Of a stretch of DNA of 64,000 bases, positions 43,525 to 52,118 are shown piece after piece. A program made the translations under genes and the position numbers. The stretch's first letter is position 1. Each line of letters starts with the position of its first letter. The notes beneath the pieces are model-generated. The model was given only the letters and a program-made list of their open reading frames with translations. It made no database searches and was not told the origin of the DNA. Source of the DNA: Erysipelotrichaceae bacterium. GTDB taxonomy: Bacteria; Bacillota_I; Bacilli_A; Erysipelotrichales; Erysipelotrichaceae. The stretch spans positions 62,001-126,000 of the forward strand of contig JAFWFS010000007.1 in the NCBI GenBank assembly GCA_017515475.1, written 5' to 3'.

Positions 43525-44092
43525 TTTTTACTTCTTTAATGTACCTCTCAACATCCCATCCCAGGATCTTATAAGCCCGATACAGATCCTTACGGGCTAT
43601 TTTTATAATATCATCGATTATTCCTCTTAAAGGTTCTCTTTTATCTGCTATATAAAGAATCAAGGAAAGCCTGTCTTTGGACCGACATATGGTGTGATTG
43701 TATATGGCATTCAGAATATCCTTATCATGAAAACCGGTTTTCTCTTTCAGATAATAAGGAGCAGCCCAGGCATGGTATGCACCGGTTAAGCCGTTTAGTT
43801 TGTCAGGATCGTAGAAATTAAGATAGTCCTCAAGCAGTGCTGGATCGCTTTTCTCAAAACCTTTGCATACATCATGAAGCAGGCCTGCAATGTATGCCTT
43901 TTCCGGATCGACATGATGAAATAAAGCGAGATCACGCGCCGTTTCGGCTACAGACAGCGAATGATCATATCTTGACTGTTTCAGATTATTCTTAACCGGA
44001 TGTTTCAAGAGTTCCGGATCGTTCAGGATCTTCTTTCTTTCTTTTGATTCTAAAGACATGAAACAGTCAAACGTAACATCTTCGTAATTCAT
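43496..44092 (-). CDS. yqeK: YqeK family HD-domain hydrolase (Ap4A hydrolase type)
   Basis: A 198-residue HD-domain protein. HD ligands are seen in RYDHSLSVAETARDLA and AGLLHDVCKGFE, and NHTICRSKD supplies later metal ligands. YqeK enzymes hydrolyse diadenosine tetraphosphate symmetrically to ADP. In Bacillus nadD precedes yqeK; here yhbY does directly (4-nt overlap), so nadD is missing at this site. Confidence 0.9.
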   Translation of the reverse strand: MNYEDVTFDCFMSLESKERKKILNDPELLKHPVKNNLKQSRYDHSLSVAETARDLALFHHVDPEKAYIAGLLHDVCKGFEKSDPALLEDYLNFYDPDKLNGLTGAYHAWAAPYYLKEKTGFHDKDILNAIYNHTICRSKDRLSLILYIADKREPLRGIIDDIIKIARKDLYRAYKILGWDVERYIKEVKNERFIENRL

Positions 44093-44376
44093 GGCAGAAC
44101 GATCTTCTTGTCTTTCGAGGCCTTATATAAAACAAGTGTCTTACCGATTTTCTGAACTAGTTCAGCACCGGTATTGGCACACAGATCTATGGATATTTCA
44201 TTCATCGAAAGTTCGCAGGTTTTCAATACGGAAATCTTCACAAGTTCTCTGGCTTTCAGCGCTTCTTTCAAAGAATCAAACAGATTCTTCGATAAACCTT
44301 CTTTTCCGATCTGAAAAAGAGCTTTCTCATTGACTGCCAGACTTCTCAAATACCTTTTCTGCTTTCCGCTTAACAT
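44089..44376 (-). CDS. yhbY: CRM-domain ribosome assembly RNA-binding protein YhbY
   Basis: A 95-residue protein consisting of one CRM RNA-binding domain (LSGKQKRYLRSLA at the start, FQIGKEGLSKNL with the GxxG loop, then VKISVLKTCE). Homologues bind pre-50S particles. It sits between yqeH and yqeK, its usual cluster, where Bacillus calls it yqeI. Confidence 0.92.
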   Translation of the reverse strand: MLSGKQKRYLRSLAVNEKALFQIGKEGLSKNLFDSLKEALKARELVKISVLKTCELSMNEISIDLCANTGAELVQKIGKTLVLYKASKDKKIVLP

Positions 44377-45419
44377 CAGATATCAACCTCACTTTCAAAT
44401 ATCCTGACTTTATTCAGAGAATGAACTCTGATTCTGCATTTTCCATTAACTTTAAACATACCTAAACCCTTAATAATGAACATACGTTTATCAACGATTT
44501 CATATTCCGTAATGCCCAATGGCTTGATTCTAAGAACAAATTCGCAAAAGTGCTGCTGATAGTAGTCATCCGCATGATCGAACTTGGTACGGTGAATCTT
44601 GTTTTGACTGTTGATATAGAAAGTGACAGAAGACTTCTCTTCCGGGATTATATCGACTCTTAATAAACCGTCATAGAAATAACTTTGCGGATCATTCAGC
44701 TGAAACACCTGCGGTTTAATGGTTCTGTCGATCTTGGAAAGCCTGTATTTCTCCAGATTCAGATAAGTCGCATAGTTGTTCACATCAACAAGTCCAGGCG
44801 TATCGATGAACTGATAGTCTTTGTAATCGATCTGGATCTCTTCCAGCGTCGTTCCGGGATACATCGAAGCAGTCAGGGAATCTGAATGAAGCAGTTTGTT
44901 GATCAGCGAAGACTTTCCGGCATTTGCCCAGCCGCAGAATACAACTCTTCTTGCCTTCATCTCCGAAAGGATCAAATAAAACTGATCGTTAAAGGCTCTT
45001 TCGTATTTGTTTGTCATGACAGCAGCCTTTATATTCGGGTATTTCTTATTCAGATCGAACAGGATTCTCGTAAGGATTTTATTGATCTTTGCATCGCTGA
45101 CATTTTCTGGAAGAATATCGGTTTTGTTGATCAGCAGAAGTACATTGTAATTTTTAAACATCTCAAGCAGATCATCGTCCTTCAGACAGAAAGCATCCAG
45201 AACGTCAATGATCAGTACGAACAGTTCATTGCTGTACTTCTGAAAGATCCTGATGATCTTTTCGTTTGTTACATAGTTCGTCTTGAAATGAGTCGTATCG
45301 CCATAATGAAGCAGCCTAAAACATCTCTGGCAGTAATCCTGATTCATGTCGGCAACGTAGCCTACTCCTTCTCTGTCTCTGTGCTGCAGTTCTATTCCGC
45401 ATCCTTTACACTTCTTCAT
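44376..45419 (-). CDS. yqeH: Ribosome biogenesis GTPase YqeH
   Basis: A 347-residue circularly permuted GTPase for 30S assembly. The N-terminal zinc finger (CKGCGIELQHRD then YCQRCFRLLHYGD) precedes G4 (LLINKTDILP), then G1 (FCGWANAGKSSLINKLL) and G3 (FIDTPGLVD), the permuted order typical of YqeH. A C-terminal RNA-binding part follows. Overlaps yqeG by 14 nt; aroE, which follows yqeH in Bacillus, is absent. Confidence 0.94.
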   Translation of the reverse strand: MKKCKGCGIELQHRDREGVGYVADMNQDYCQRCFRLLHYGDTTHFKTNYVTNEKIIRIFQKYSNELFVLIIDVLDAFCLKDDDLLEMFKNYNVLLLINKTDILPENVSDAKINKILTRILFDLNKKYPNIKAAVMTNKYERAFNDQFYLILSEMKARRVVFCGWANAGKSSLINKLLHSDSLTASMYPGTTLEEIQIDYKDYQFIDTPGLVDVNNYATYLNLEKYRLSKIDRTIKPQVFQLNDPQSYFYDGLLRVDIIPEEKSSVTFYINSQNKIHRTKFDHADDYYQQHFCEFVLRIKPLGITEYEIVDKRMFIIKGLGMFKVNGKCRIRVHSLNKVRIFESEVDI

Positions 45420-45903
45420 GCAATATCCTCTTCCAGATGATTTTCTCTATCTTTCTGTTTCTGGCGGTAACCGGCGTATCTTCTTCCTGCAGCTGCCTGC
45501 AATAAATGCCGTAGCATCCGCTTAAATTGGCGCCAAGAATATCCGTCAGAAGCTGATCGCCCATCACGATTGTTCTTGAAGGTCTTGTTTTCATCTTCAT
45601 GCAGGCAAGCCAGTAGGCAAACGGCAGCGGTTTCGCTGCCCAGAACCAGATATCCGCATCAATGTCGCGGATAAACATCCTGACCCTTTCCAGATTGTTG
45701 TTGGAAAAAATGAGAACTTTGAAGCCGTTGGTTCTTAGATTGTTAATGAATTGTTCTGCTCTTTCGTCACATGTTCCGGTATCCGGAACAGCGATTGTAT
45801 TGTCTATGTCCAGAAAAACCGTATCAAAACCGCGTTCTCTGTAATACTTCGCGTCAAAATCGGTGAAAATAGGAAGAATCTTCTTCGGTCTGAATAATGC
45901 CAT
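45406..45903 (-). CDS. yqeG: YqeG family HAD-superfamily phosphatase
   Basis: A 165-residue HAD IIIA-type protein. The nucleophile motif is VFLDIDNTIAVP at about residues 30-41, motif II is KVLIFSNNN, and MGDQLLTDILGA is motif IV. Physiological substrate unknown; it always travels with yqeH. It begins one base after the parC stop. Confidence 0.9.
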   Translation of the reverse strand: MALFRPKKILPIFTDFDAKYYRERGFDTVFLDIDNTIAVPDTGTCDERAEQFINNLRTNGFKVLIFSNNNLERVRMFIRDIDADIWFWAAKPLPFAYWLACMKMKTRPSRTIVMGDQLLTDILGANLSGCYGIYCRQLQEEDTPVTARNRKIEKIIWKRILHEEV

Positions 45904-45904
45904 A

Positions 45905-48409
45905 TCAGTTAAACAGAGATGTCTGCTCCTCTTCCTGCTGCCTATCGTAATATCCCTCAGGCAGATCGATGATCTCTACGTCAGAAATATCGCTCATGTC
46001 TTTCTTTACGACGAAATAACCGCTCTTAAGCTTCAACGGAACAGAGAAAGACTGTTCCAGATCCATGAACGGAATATTCGAAACAGGTATTTCATTAACG
46101 TTACCGTCATTGCATATGTAAAGATTGCTGTAGCCCGATACCATCATGGATCTATGGATATAGTGTGGATTCGATTTGATCTGTTTAAATACCCTGTAGC
46201 CTTTCGTATTTCTGGAAGTCAGATCAAGCGTTTCCTTGTGAATTCTCTTGAATCCGCCCTTGTTTGAACATAAGAGCAGCTCTTCACTGCCATGTCTGTC
46301 AGCCACTACAGACGCTAGTTCATCGTTTTTGACGTTGATGGCGATAACGCCAAGCGCCTTAGGAGCAAGATCAGACAGTATATCCGACGAATAACGGTTG
46401 CAGTATCCCTCTTTTGTCAACAGAATCAGATCGTCTCCCTGGTAGCAGACGCATACTGAGACAAGTTCATCATCGTCACGAAGCTTCATGCATGTCAGAG
46501 CTTTCGATGTTCTTTCAACCTTCAGCCTTGGAAATGACGTTTTCTTGATCATTCCGTTTCTGGTTGCAGTGATCAGGAAAGCGTAGGTATCGAAATTCTT
46601 GACTACGACAGCACCGACGATCTTCTCCATTCCTTCCATTCTGACATAATGAGAAACATGTCTTCCAAGATCCTTAAAACGGCACTCCTCGATCCTGTAT
46701 ATCGGAACATAGGCATAGTTTCCCTTATTTGTAAACAGAAGCAGCGTATCCAGCGTATCGCAGGACTTCATGCCGATCAGGGCATCTCCTTCTTTTACGA
46801 AAGGAAGCTGATTCTCGTTTGCGTTGAATGCTCTTTCGGAAAACCTCTTCAGATATCCGTCTCTTGAAACGCTGATGTAGCACGCTTCATTGGCTATCAT
46901 CGCCAGTTTGTCTATTACGACGTCTTCTACTTCTTCTTCGACAGTCGTTTTTCTCGGCGTAATGAATTTCTCATTGATTTCCTGCATTTCCTTGACTAGA
47001 ACGGAATCCAGGACATCCGTTGAAGAAATGATCGAATTCAGTTCAGCTATCTCTTTGACGAGTGTCTGGTTTTCTTCCTTAAGGATGGTAATATCCGTAG
47101 AAGACAATCTGTAAAGTCTTAATGAAACGATTGCTTCAGCCTGTTCTTCAGTAAACAGAAAAGCCTCTTTCAGCTTTTCCTTGGCATCCTTCTTGTCCTG
47201 AGACCTTCTGATCAGCGCAATGACGTCATCCAGGATCGAAACGGCCTTTATCAGACCTTCTACGATATGCAGACGCGCCTGTTTCTTGTCTCTAAGATAA
47301 ACAGACCGGTTTAAAACAACGCTTCTCCTGTGCTCTATAAATGCGTCCAGTGCATCGCCAAGAGACATCAGAACCGGTTTGTGATTCACGATAGCGACGC
47401 AGTTATAGGAATAATTGACCTGAAGATCGGTATTCTTATAAAGATAGTTCAGGATCAGCCGGGTATTGGCATCCCGTTTGCATTCAACGACGATTCTTAA
47501 ACCGTTTCTTCCGGATTCGTCCCTGACATCGACGATGCCTTCGATCTCTTTCGATAGATAAATATCCGTTATCTTCTTGACAAGCTGCGACTTGACCACT
47601 TCATAAGGGATCTCGGTAATAATGATCTGCGAGGAAGTCTTTCCTTCTTCGATTTCGCATCTGCTACGGACAACGACTTTGCCTTTCCCTGTATTAAATG
47701 CTTCCGATATCTGTTTCTTGCCTTGCACAATACCGCCTGTAGGGAAATCCGGGCCTTTTACGAACTGCATCAGTTCTTCAGTCGAACAGGAAGAATGCTT
47801 CATCCGATAGATGCAGGCATTGATGATTTCGTTGAGATTGTGAGGAGCGATATTGGTGGCATATCCGGAGGCAATGCCTGTCGAACCGTTAACCAGCAGA
47901 ACAGGATACCTGGCCGGCAATACGGTAGGTTCAAGATGCGTGTCATCATAGTTGTTCGTCATGGCGACGGCATCATAGTCGATGTCATCCAGCAGCAGAT
48001 GAGCGCTCTTCCCCAGCCTTGCTTCAGTATAACGCATGGCAGCCGGAGGATCGTCATCGATCGATCCGTTGTTTCCGTGCATGTCGATCAAAGGAACGTT
48101 GATCTTCCAGTCCTGAGACATTCTGACCATGGCTTCGTAGATGGAACTGTCGCCATGCGGATGGAAAGTTCCCATAACACTTCCTACGGTCTTTGCGGAC
48201 TTTCTGTGCGGTTTTTCATAAGTATTCCCATCAATATACATCGAATAGAGAATACGTCTCTGAACCGGCTTTAAACCGTCCCTGGCGTCAGGCAGAGCTC
48301 TTTCCTGAATAATATATTTCGAATAGCTGCCGAAACGGTCAGACATGATATCGTCCAACGTTTCATTGACAAAGCTTTCTACGATTTCTTCTTTCTTTTT
48401 TCTAGCCAT
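45905..48409 (-). CDS. parC: DNA topoisomerase IV subunit A
   Basis: An 834-residue type II topoisomerase breakage-reunion subunit. The quinolone-resistance region is HPHGDSSIYEAMVRMSQDW, the catalytic tyrosine lies in MRYTEARL, followed by the tower and coiled coil and a C-terminal beta-pinwheel. I set the start at ATG 48409, overlapping the parE stop (ATGGCTAG). The reading frame is open further upstream but that part lies inside parE. ParC rather than GyrA is supported by the parE and plsY neighbours. Confidence 0.93.
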   Translation of the reverse strand: MARKKKEEIVESFVNETLDDIMSDRFGSYSKYIIQERALPDARDGLKPVQRRILYSMYIDGNTYEKPHRKSAKTVGSVMGTFHPHGDSSIYEAMVRMSQDWKINVPLIDMHGNNGSIDDDPPAAMRYTEARLGKSAHLLLDDIDYDAVAMTNNYDDTHLEPTVLPARYPVLLVNGSTGIASGYATNIAPHNLNEIINACIYRMKHSSCSTEELMQFVKGPDFPTGGIVQGKKQISEAFNTGKGKVVVRSRCEIEEGKTSSQIIITEIPYEVVKSQLVKKITDIYLSKEIEGIVDVRDESGRNGLRIVVECKRDANTRLILNYLYKNTDLQVNYSYNCVAIVNHKPVLMSLGDALDAFIEHRRSVVLNRSVYLRDKKQARLHIVEGLIKAVSILDDVIALIRRSQDKKDAKEKLKEAFLFTEEQAEAIVSLRLYRLSSTDITILKEENQTLVKEIAELNSIISSTDVLDSVLVKEMQEINEKFITPRKTTVEEEVEDVVIDKLAMIANEACYISVSRDGYLKRFSERAFNANENQLPFVKEGDALIGMKSCDTLDTLLLFTNKGNYAYVPIYRIEECRFKDLGRHVSHYVRMEGMEKIVGAVVVKNFDTYAFLITATRNGMIKKTSFPRLKVERTSKALTCMKLRDDDELVSVCVCYQGDDLILLTKEGYCNRYSSDILSDLAPKALGVIAINVKNDELASVVADRHGSEELLLCSNKGGFKRIHKETLDLTSRNTKGYRVFKQIKSNPHYIHRSMMVSGYSNLYICNDGNVNEIPVSNIPFMDLEQSFSVPLKLKSGYFVVKKDMSDISDVEIIDLPEGYYDRQQEEEQTSLFN

Positions 48410-50327
48410 TTCTAGTAACTCTGTAGTCTTCTTCCAAAGTGAAATCGATGTTGTCATCGATCCATTTCCTTCTGATCTCGGCATTGTTGCCCATCAGAAC
48501 AGAGATCTTTCTTTCACATAACGCCGCATCTTCAATGGAAACCTGTATCAGCGTTCTTCTTTCCGGATCCATCGTCGTATCCCAAAGCTGATCGGCATCC
48601 ATCTCGCCAAGACCTTTATAACGCTGAATATCCGCCCTGTCTCCAAGTTCCTTTTTCATTTCGTTCAGTTCTTCATCGGAATACAGATAGATTCTTTCCT
48701 TGTTTTTCATGACGCCGTATAGAGGAGGCATGGCAATATAGACATGACCTGTTTCGATCAGTTCTCTCATAAAACGGTAAAAGAACGTCAATAAAAGCAC
48801 CTGAATATGGGCACCATCCGTATCGGCATCCGTCATGATGACGACTTTGTCGTAATGGATGTCATCGATATTGAAATGAGGTCCAACACCCGCACCGATA
48901 CAATGCACGATGGTATTGAGCTCTTCGTTCTTTTCGATCTCGCTGATAGATGCGCGTTCGGTATTCAGCACCTTTCCTCTTAAAGGAAGAATGGCCTGGA
49001 AAGAAGAATCGCGGCACTTCTTGGCGCTGCCGCCCGCCGAATCGCCCTCCACCAGGAAAAGCTCAAGCTTTGAAGAATCTCTGGTCTGAGCCGGAGCGAG
49101 TTTTCCGCTTAGGATTTCCTTGCTCTTGAGAGATGATTTCTTTCCTGATCTTGCTTCGTCTTTTGCCTTTCTGGCGGCTTCTCTTGCCAGGGAAGCTCTT
49201 TGAATTTTCTTGATCAGCTGAATTGCGATCTCTTTATTCTCGTGAAGGTAATATGTCAGCTGTTCGGAAACGATGCTGTCGATAACGGTCTTGGCTTCAG
49301 GTGTGCCCAGTTTCCCTTTTGTCTGTCCTTCAAACTGAAGAATGGATTCCGGAATGGAGCAGGAAATAATAGAAGTAAGGCCTTCTCTGACATCGCTTCC
49401 TTCAAAGTTTTTGTCTTTTTCTTTCAACAGTCCGTTTTCTCTCGCAAATTCGTTGATTACCTTCGTAAATGCGGACTTGTAGCCGACTTCGTGCGTTCCA
49501 CCATCGGATGTTCGGACAAGATTGACATAGGAGAACGTGTATTCCTGATAGCTGTCCGTGTACTGGAATGCGATATCGGCTGAAATACGGTCCTTTTCGC
49601 CATGAAAACATACTGTTTCATGCAGTACGTCTTTATCTTCGTGCAGATAATCCATAAACGCTTTCAGTCCTTCGTTGTACAGGAAGGACTGTTCTTCGCC
49701 GGAACGAAGATCCTTTACGGTCAGTTTAACGTTTTTCAGCAGGAATGCTTCTTCCTGAGCTCGTTCCAGAATGGTCTGATAATTGAATACGGTAGTCTGG
49801 AAAATGCGTTTGTCAGGCATGAAAGTGACCTTGGAACCGGTTCTGTTGGTCGGACCAAGTTCCTGCAGTTTCGAAACCTTTTTCCCGCCGTTTTCAAAAC
49901 GCATCAGGTAGCGTTTCTTGTCCCTGCATACTTCGACTTCCAGCCATTCCGACAATGCGTTTACAACGGAAGCGCCGACACCGTGAAGACCTCCTGCCGT
50001 CTTGTAGCCTCCCTGATCCGAGAACTTGCCACCTGCATGAAGTACGGTAAAAATGACCTGTAACGTATTTTTTCCGGACTTGTGAGTTCCGACAGGCATG
50101 CCTCTTCCGAAGTCGGTTACCGTACAGGAACCGTCCTTGTTTATTTCGATAATGATCTCGTTTCCAAAACCGTTTAATGCTTCATCTATCGCATTGTCAA
50201 CGATCTCCCATACCAGATGGTGAAGACCTCTAGCGTCAACTGATCCGATATACATTCCGGGTCTTTTTCTGACCGCTTCCAGACCCTCCAGTATCTCTAT
50301 GCTGCTGTCGTCATATTTCTGTGTCAT
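48402..50327 (-). CDS. parE: DNA topoisomerase IV subunit B
   Basis: A 641-residue ATPase subunit. GHKL ATPase motifs EIVDNAIDEALNG, DFGRGMPVGTH and KTAGGLHGVGASVVNALS are clear; the TOPRIM domain has LFLVEGDSAGGSAKK and MTDADTDGAHIQ. It decatenates daughter chromosomes with ParC. First gene of the chain running through parC and the yqe genes to nth. An extended -10 lies 10 nt before the ATG. Confidence 0.94.
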   Translation of the reverse strand: MTQKYDDSSIEILEGLEAVRKRPGMYIGSVDARGLHHLVWEIVDNAIDEALNGFGNEIIIEINKDGSCTVTDFGRGMPVGTHKSGKNTLQVIFTVLHAGGKFSDQGGYKTAGGLHGVGASVVNALSEWLEVEVCRDKKRYLMRFENGGKKVSKLQELGPTNRTGSKVTFMPDKRIFQTTVFNYQTILERAQEEAFLLKNVKLTVKDLRSGEEQSFLYNEGLKAFMDYLHEDKDVLHETVCFHGEKDRISADIAFQYTDSYQEYTFSYVNLVRTSDGGTHEVGYKSAFTKVINEFARENGLLKEKDKNFEGSDVREGLTSIISCSIPESILQFEGQTKGKLGTPEAKTVIDSIVSEQLTYYLHENKEIAIQLIKKIQRASLAREAARKAKDEARSGKKSSLKSKEILSGKLAPAQTRDSSKLELFLVEGDSAGGSAKKCRDSSFQAILPLRGKVLNTERASISEIEKNEELNTIVHCIGAGVGPHFNIDDIHYDKVVIMTDADTDGAHIQVLLLTFFYRFMRELIETGHVYIAMPPLYGVMKNKERIYLYSDEELNEMKKELGDRADIQRYKGLGEMDADQLWDTTMDPERRTLIQVSIEDAALCERKISVLMGNNAEIRRKWIDDNIDFTLEEDYRVTRNG

Positions 50328-50337
50328 AACCTTTAAA

Positions 50338-50346
50338 ATTATATCA
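50338..50346 (-). promoter_or_regulatory. Extended -10 of parE
   Basis: TGATATAAT on the minus strand, then ten bases to ATG; predicted leader of only three to four bases. Confidence 0.45.
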
Positions 50347-50360
50347 CAAGATAGATACTG

Positions 50361-50369
50361 TGTTATAAT
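50361..50369 (+). promoter_or_regulatory. Extended -10 of plsY
   Basis: TGTTATAAT, 31 nt before the plsY ATG, facing away from the parE promoter. Confidence 0.45.
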
Positions 50370-50400
50370 CCTGATATAAAATCAAGGTACTGATATTTAC

Positions 50401-51003
50401 ATGCTGAAGCAATTATTCTGGATCGTATTAGGATATCTTGTAGGTTCCGTTTCCTGGGGTTTGATCATCGGAAAAGAGTTTTTTAATACCGATATCAGGA
50501 AATATGGATCCGGCAATCTCGGTGGAACCAACGCCGGTAGAGTTCTTGGAAAGAACGTAGGTCATCTGGTGATCTTCCTTGATGGTTTAAAGAGCTTTCT
50601 GATGATGCTTGTTTGTCACGTATTAAAGAATGACTGCGAAGTGTTCTGCGGTCTAGCGGTATGCATCGGCCATTGCTTCCCGATATTTGCGCAGTTCAAG
50701 GGAGGAAAAGCCGTAGCCTGTTCATATGGCTTCCTGCTTGGTCTTGCCTGTTTCGTTCATCATGAATTCATACTGACGTTTTTCATACCGATCTGCGTGT
50801 ATTTTGCGGTGAAACGCTTTATCGGATACGTATCTCTTTCCTCGATGCTTGGAGTATTGTCTGGAGCCTTGCTGATCCTGATTTTCGTAAACGGTAAAAC
50901 TGGACTTCTGTCACTGCTTCTGGCTTTGTTTGTCATCTATCGGCACCGTTCCAACATACAAAGAATCATACAAGGAACGGAACCTAAAGCGAATAAAAAA
51001 TAG
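50401..51003 (+). CDS. plsY: Glycerol-3-phosphate acyltransferase PlsY
   Basis: A 200-residue integral membrane enzyme (about five helices) that acylates glycerol-3-phosphate with acyl-phosphate, the first step of phospholipid synthesis. Signature loops are GSGNLGGTNAGRVLGK (usually GSGNPGATN) and GHCFPIFAQFKGGKAVA. Divergent to parE as in other Firmicutes. A terminator follows. Confidence 0.94.
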   Translation: MLKQLFWIVLGYLVGSVSWGLIIGKEFFNTDIRKYGSGNLGGTNAGRVLGKNVGHLVIFLDGLKSFLMMLVCHVLKNDCEVFCGLAVCIGHCFPIFAQFKGGKAVACSYGFLLGLACFVHHEFILTFFIPICVYFAVKRFIGYVSLSSMLGVLSGALLILIFVNGKTGLLSLLLALFVIYRHRSNIQRIIQGTEPKANKK

Positions 51004-51029
51004 AACCTTACTAAAAAAGGTTCTTTTTT
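51002..51029 (+). terminator. Terminator of plsY
   Basis: AGAACCTT / AAGGTTCT stem followed by six T on the plus strand. Confidence 0.88.
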
Positions 51030-51035
51030 CATAAT

Positions 51036-51058
51036 AAGAAAAAGCTATTTCTAGCTTT
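51036..51058 (-). terminator. Terminator of the yneF unit
   Basis: AAAGCTA-GAAA-TAGCTTT stem on the minus strand followed by TTC, immediately after the YneF stop; short T-run. Confidence 0.65.
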
Positions 51059-51270
51059 TACTGTCCCATTGATTTCATGATTGCGCGGATCTGCGCTTCT
51101 GACGGTTTTCTTCCCATCTGAGCGTACATCGCGCGAATCATCTTCTCATTGATCGGCGGATTCTCTTTCAGCTGTTTTTCAAACTGTTTTCTTGTAACAA
51201 AATAAGCGATTACGGCACCGATAATGCCTCCGCCGACAAAATATAGAATTGAACTAACAAATGGATTCAT
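51058..51270 (-). CDS. YneF family membrane protein (UPF0154)
   Basis: A 70-residue protein with one N-terminal helix (SSILYFVGGGIIGAVIAYFV) and the family C-terminus with NEKMIRAMYAQMGRKPSEAQ. Function unknown; found throughout Firmicutes and mollicutes. AAGGAAGG precedes ATG. It lies behind the structured RNA region. Confidence 0.9.
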   Translation of the reverse strand: MNPFVSSILYFVGGGIIGAVIAYFVTRKQFEKQLKENPPINEKMIRAMYAQMGRKPSEAQIRAIMKSMGQ

Positions 51271-51327
51271 AACACACCTTCCTTACACATCAATTTTAAT
51301 CATAAAACCGATATTTGTCTAACAGGG

Positions 51328-51472
51328 CCTAATGGGTGAGAAATTTCCCTTTTCTCAAAAGGTGGTCCGTCTATAGCTGCTTTCAGGATCCCTGATTAAG
51401 GTCTTCAACAAGGGCAGCTAATGTTCAACAGTCCGTAAATATCATGTAGGAATTTCAATATTCCCATTAGGT
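51328..51472 (-). ncRNA. Structured RNA candidate with 6S-like architecture
   Basis: On the minus strand a TATAAT (51477-51482) is followed about 6 nt later by CCTAATGGG (51463-51471), which pairs perfectly with CCCATTAGG (51328-51336). Inside, GAAATT pairs with AATTTC, then an open region of about 25-30 nt on each side, then an apical stem TAGCTGC (51414-51420) / GCAGCTA (51374-51380) with further pairing CCCTTG / CAGGG. A closing stem, large central bubble and apical hairpin over about 145 nt is the outline of 6S RNA. No T-run terminator follows, so a yneF leader or riboswitch is an alternative. No coding frame explains this gap. Confidence 0.5.
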
Positions 51473-51536
51473 AATTTCATTATAAATGGAATATTTGAGA
51501 TTTACCAGTCTTGACTTTCATCCCTGGAAATGATAT

Positions 51537-52118
51537 TCATTCCCGATTCTGAAACGGTTCCAGCATATCGAGATAGCGGGATTTCAAGGCTGATGCTTTC
51601 TTCTCCGAATCAGAGCTGTCTACTTTCATGTGATCGAAACATACCTGAGAGTCGCCGAAATGTCCGTTGATGACAGTGAAGACATGAGGCGTCATCAGAT
51701 CCTTTTCACCTTCTTCGTTAAGATCCAGTATATCGTAAAGATACTCCATGGTTTTCTTACGCATTTCGGCATCGGAAACCAGATCGTACTCCTCATCATA
51801 TGGATCGATATAGTATACATTTACATTCAGTTCTATTGCCGCTTCATTCAGGATTCTTGTGACTTCCTGACAGCATCCGCAGTTTGTCCTTCCAAGATAG
51901 AATACGCCGGAGGAACCTTCGTCGATGGTACGGAATACTTCTGAAAGCTTGATAATACGGAAATTATGTTTTGTAGAAGTTACGCCTTCATAACCGGACA
52001 TGTCGATGCGATCGGATGTTATCTCGAATGTATACTCAGGTATTTCGGTTTCTTTTTTTTCTTCTTTGCATGAACAAAGCAACAGAAGCATCATAAGGAT
52101 AAGTATAAACTTTTTCAT
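51537..52118 (-). CDS. Thioredoxin-fold lipoprotein with CGCC motif
   Basis: A 193-residue protein exported as a probable lipoprotein: a basic start, hydrophobic core and lipobox ending LLLLCSC at about residue 17. The body has a thioredoxin-like strand FYLGRTNCGCCQEVTRIL with a CxxC redox pair, then VYYIDPYDEEYD and the cis-Pro-type TPHVFTVING. It is likely an extracytoplasmic thiol-disulfide protein of the bacteriocin-transport accessory type; the partner is unknown. Its ATG overlaps the stop of the PfkB kinase gene, with AAGGAG in that gene's last codons. Confidence 0.72.
   Translation of the reverse strand: MKKFILILMMLLLLCSCKEEKKETEIPEYTFEITSDRIDMSGYEGVTSTKHNFRIIKLSEVFRTIDEGSSGVFYLGRTNCGCCQEVTRILNEAAIELNVNVYYIDPYDEEYDLVSDAEMRKKTMEYLYDILDLNEEGEKDLMTPHVFTVINGHFGDSQVCFDHMKVDSSDSEKKASALKSRYLDMLEPFQNRE

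Noticed and set aside
51374-51400. Resemblance to the SRP RNA core (TCAGG ... AAGCAGC)
   Set aside because: The GGAA tetraloop between the two halves is missing and flanking pairing does not fit the SRP helix, so a 6S-like fold explains the region better.
51511-51539. Plus-strand promoter-like TTGACT, 17 nt, TATTCA
   Set aside because: It would read only into the antisense strand of the lipoprotein gene and no transcript or gene follows.
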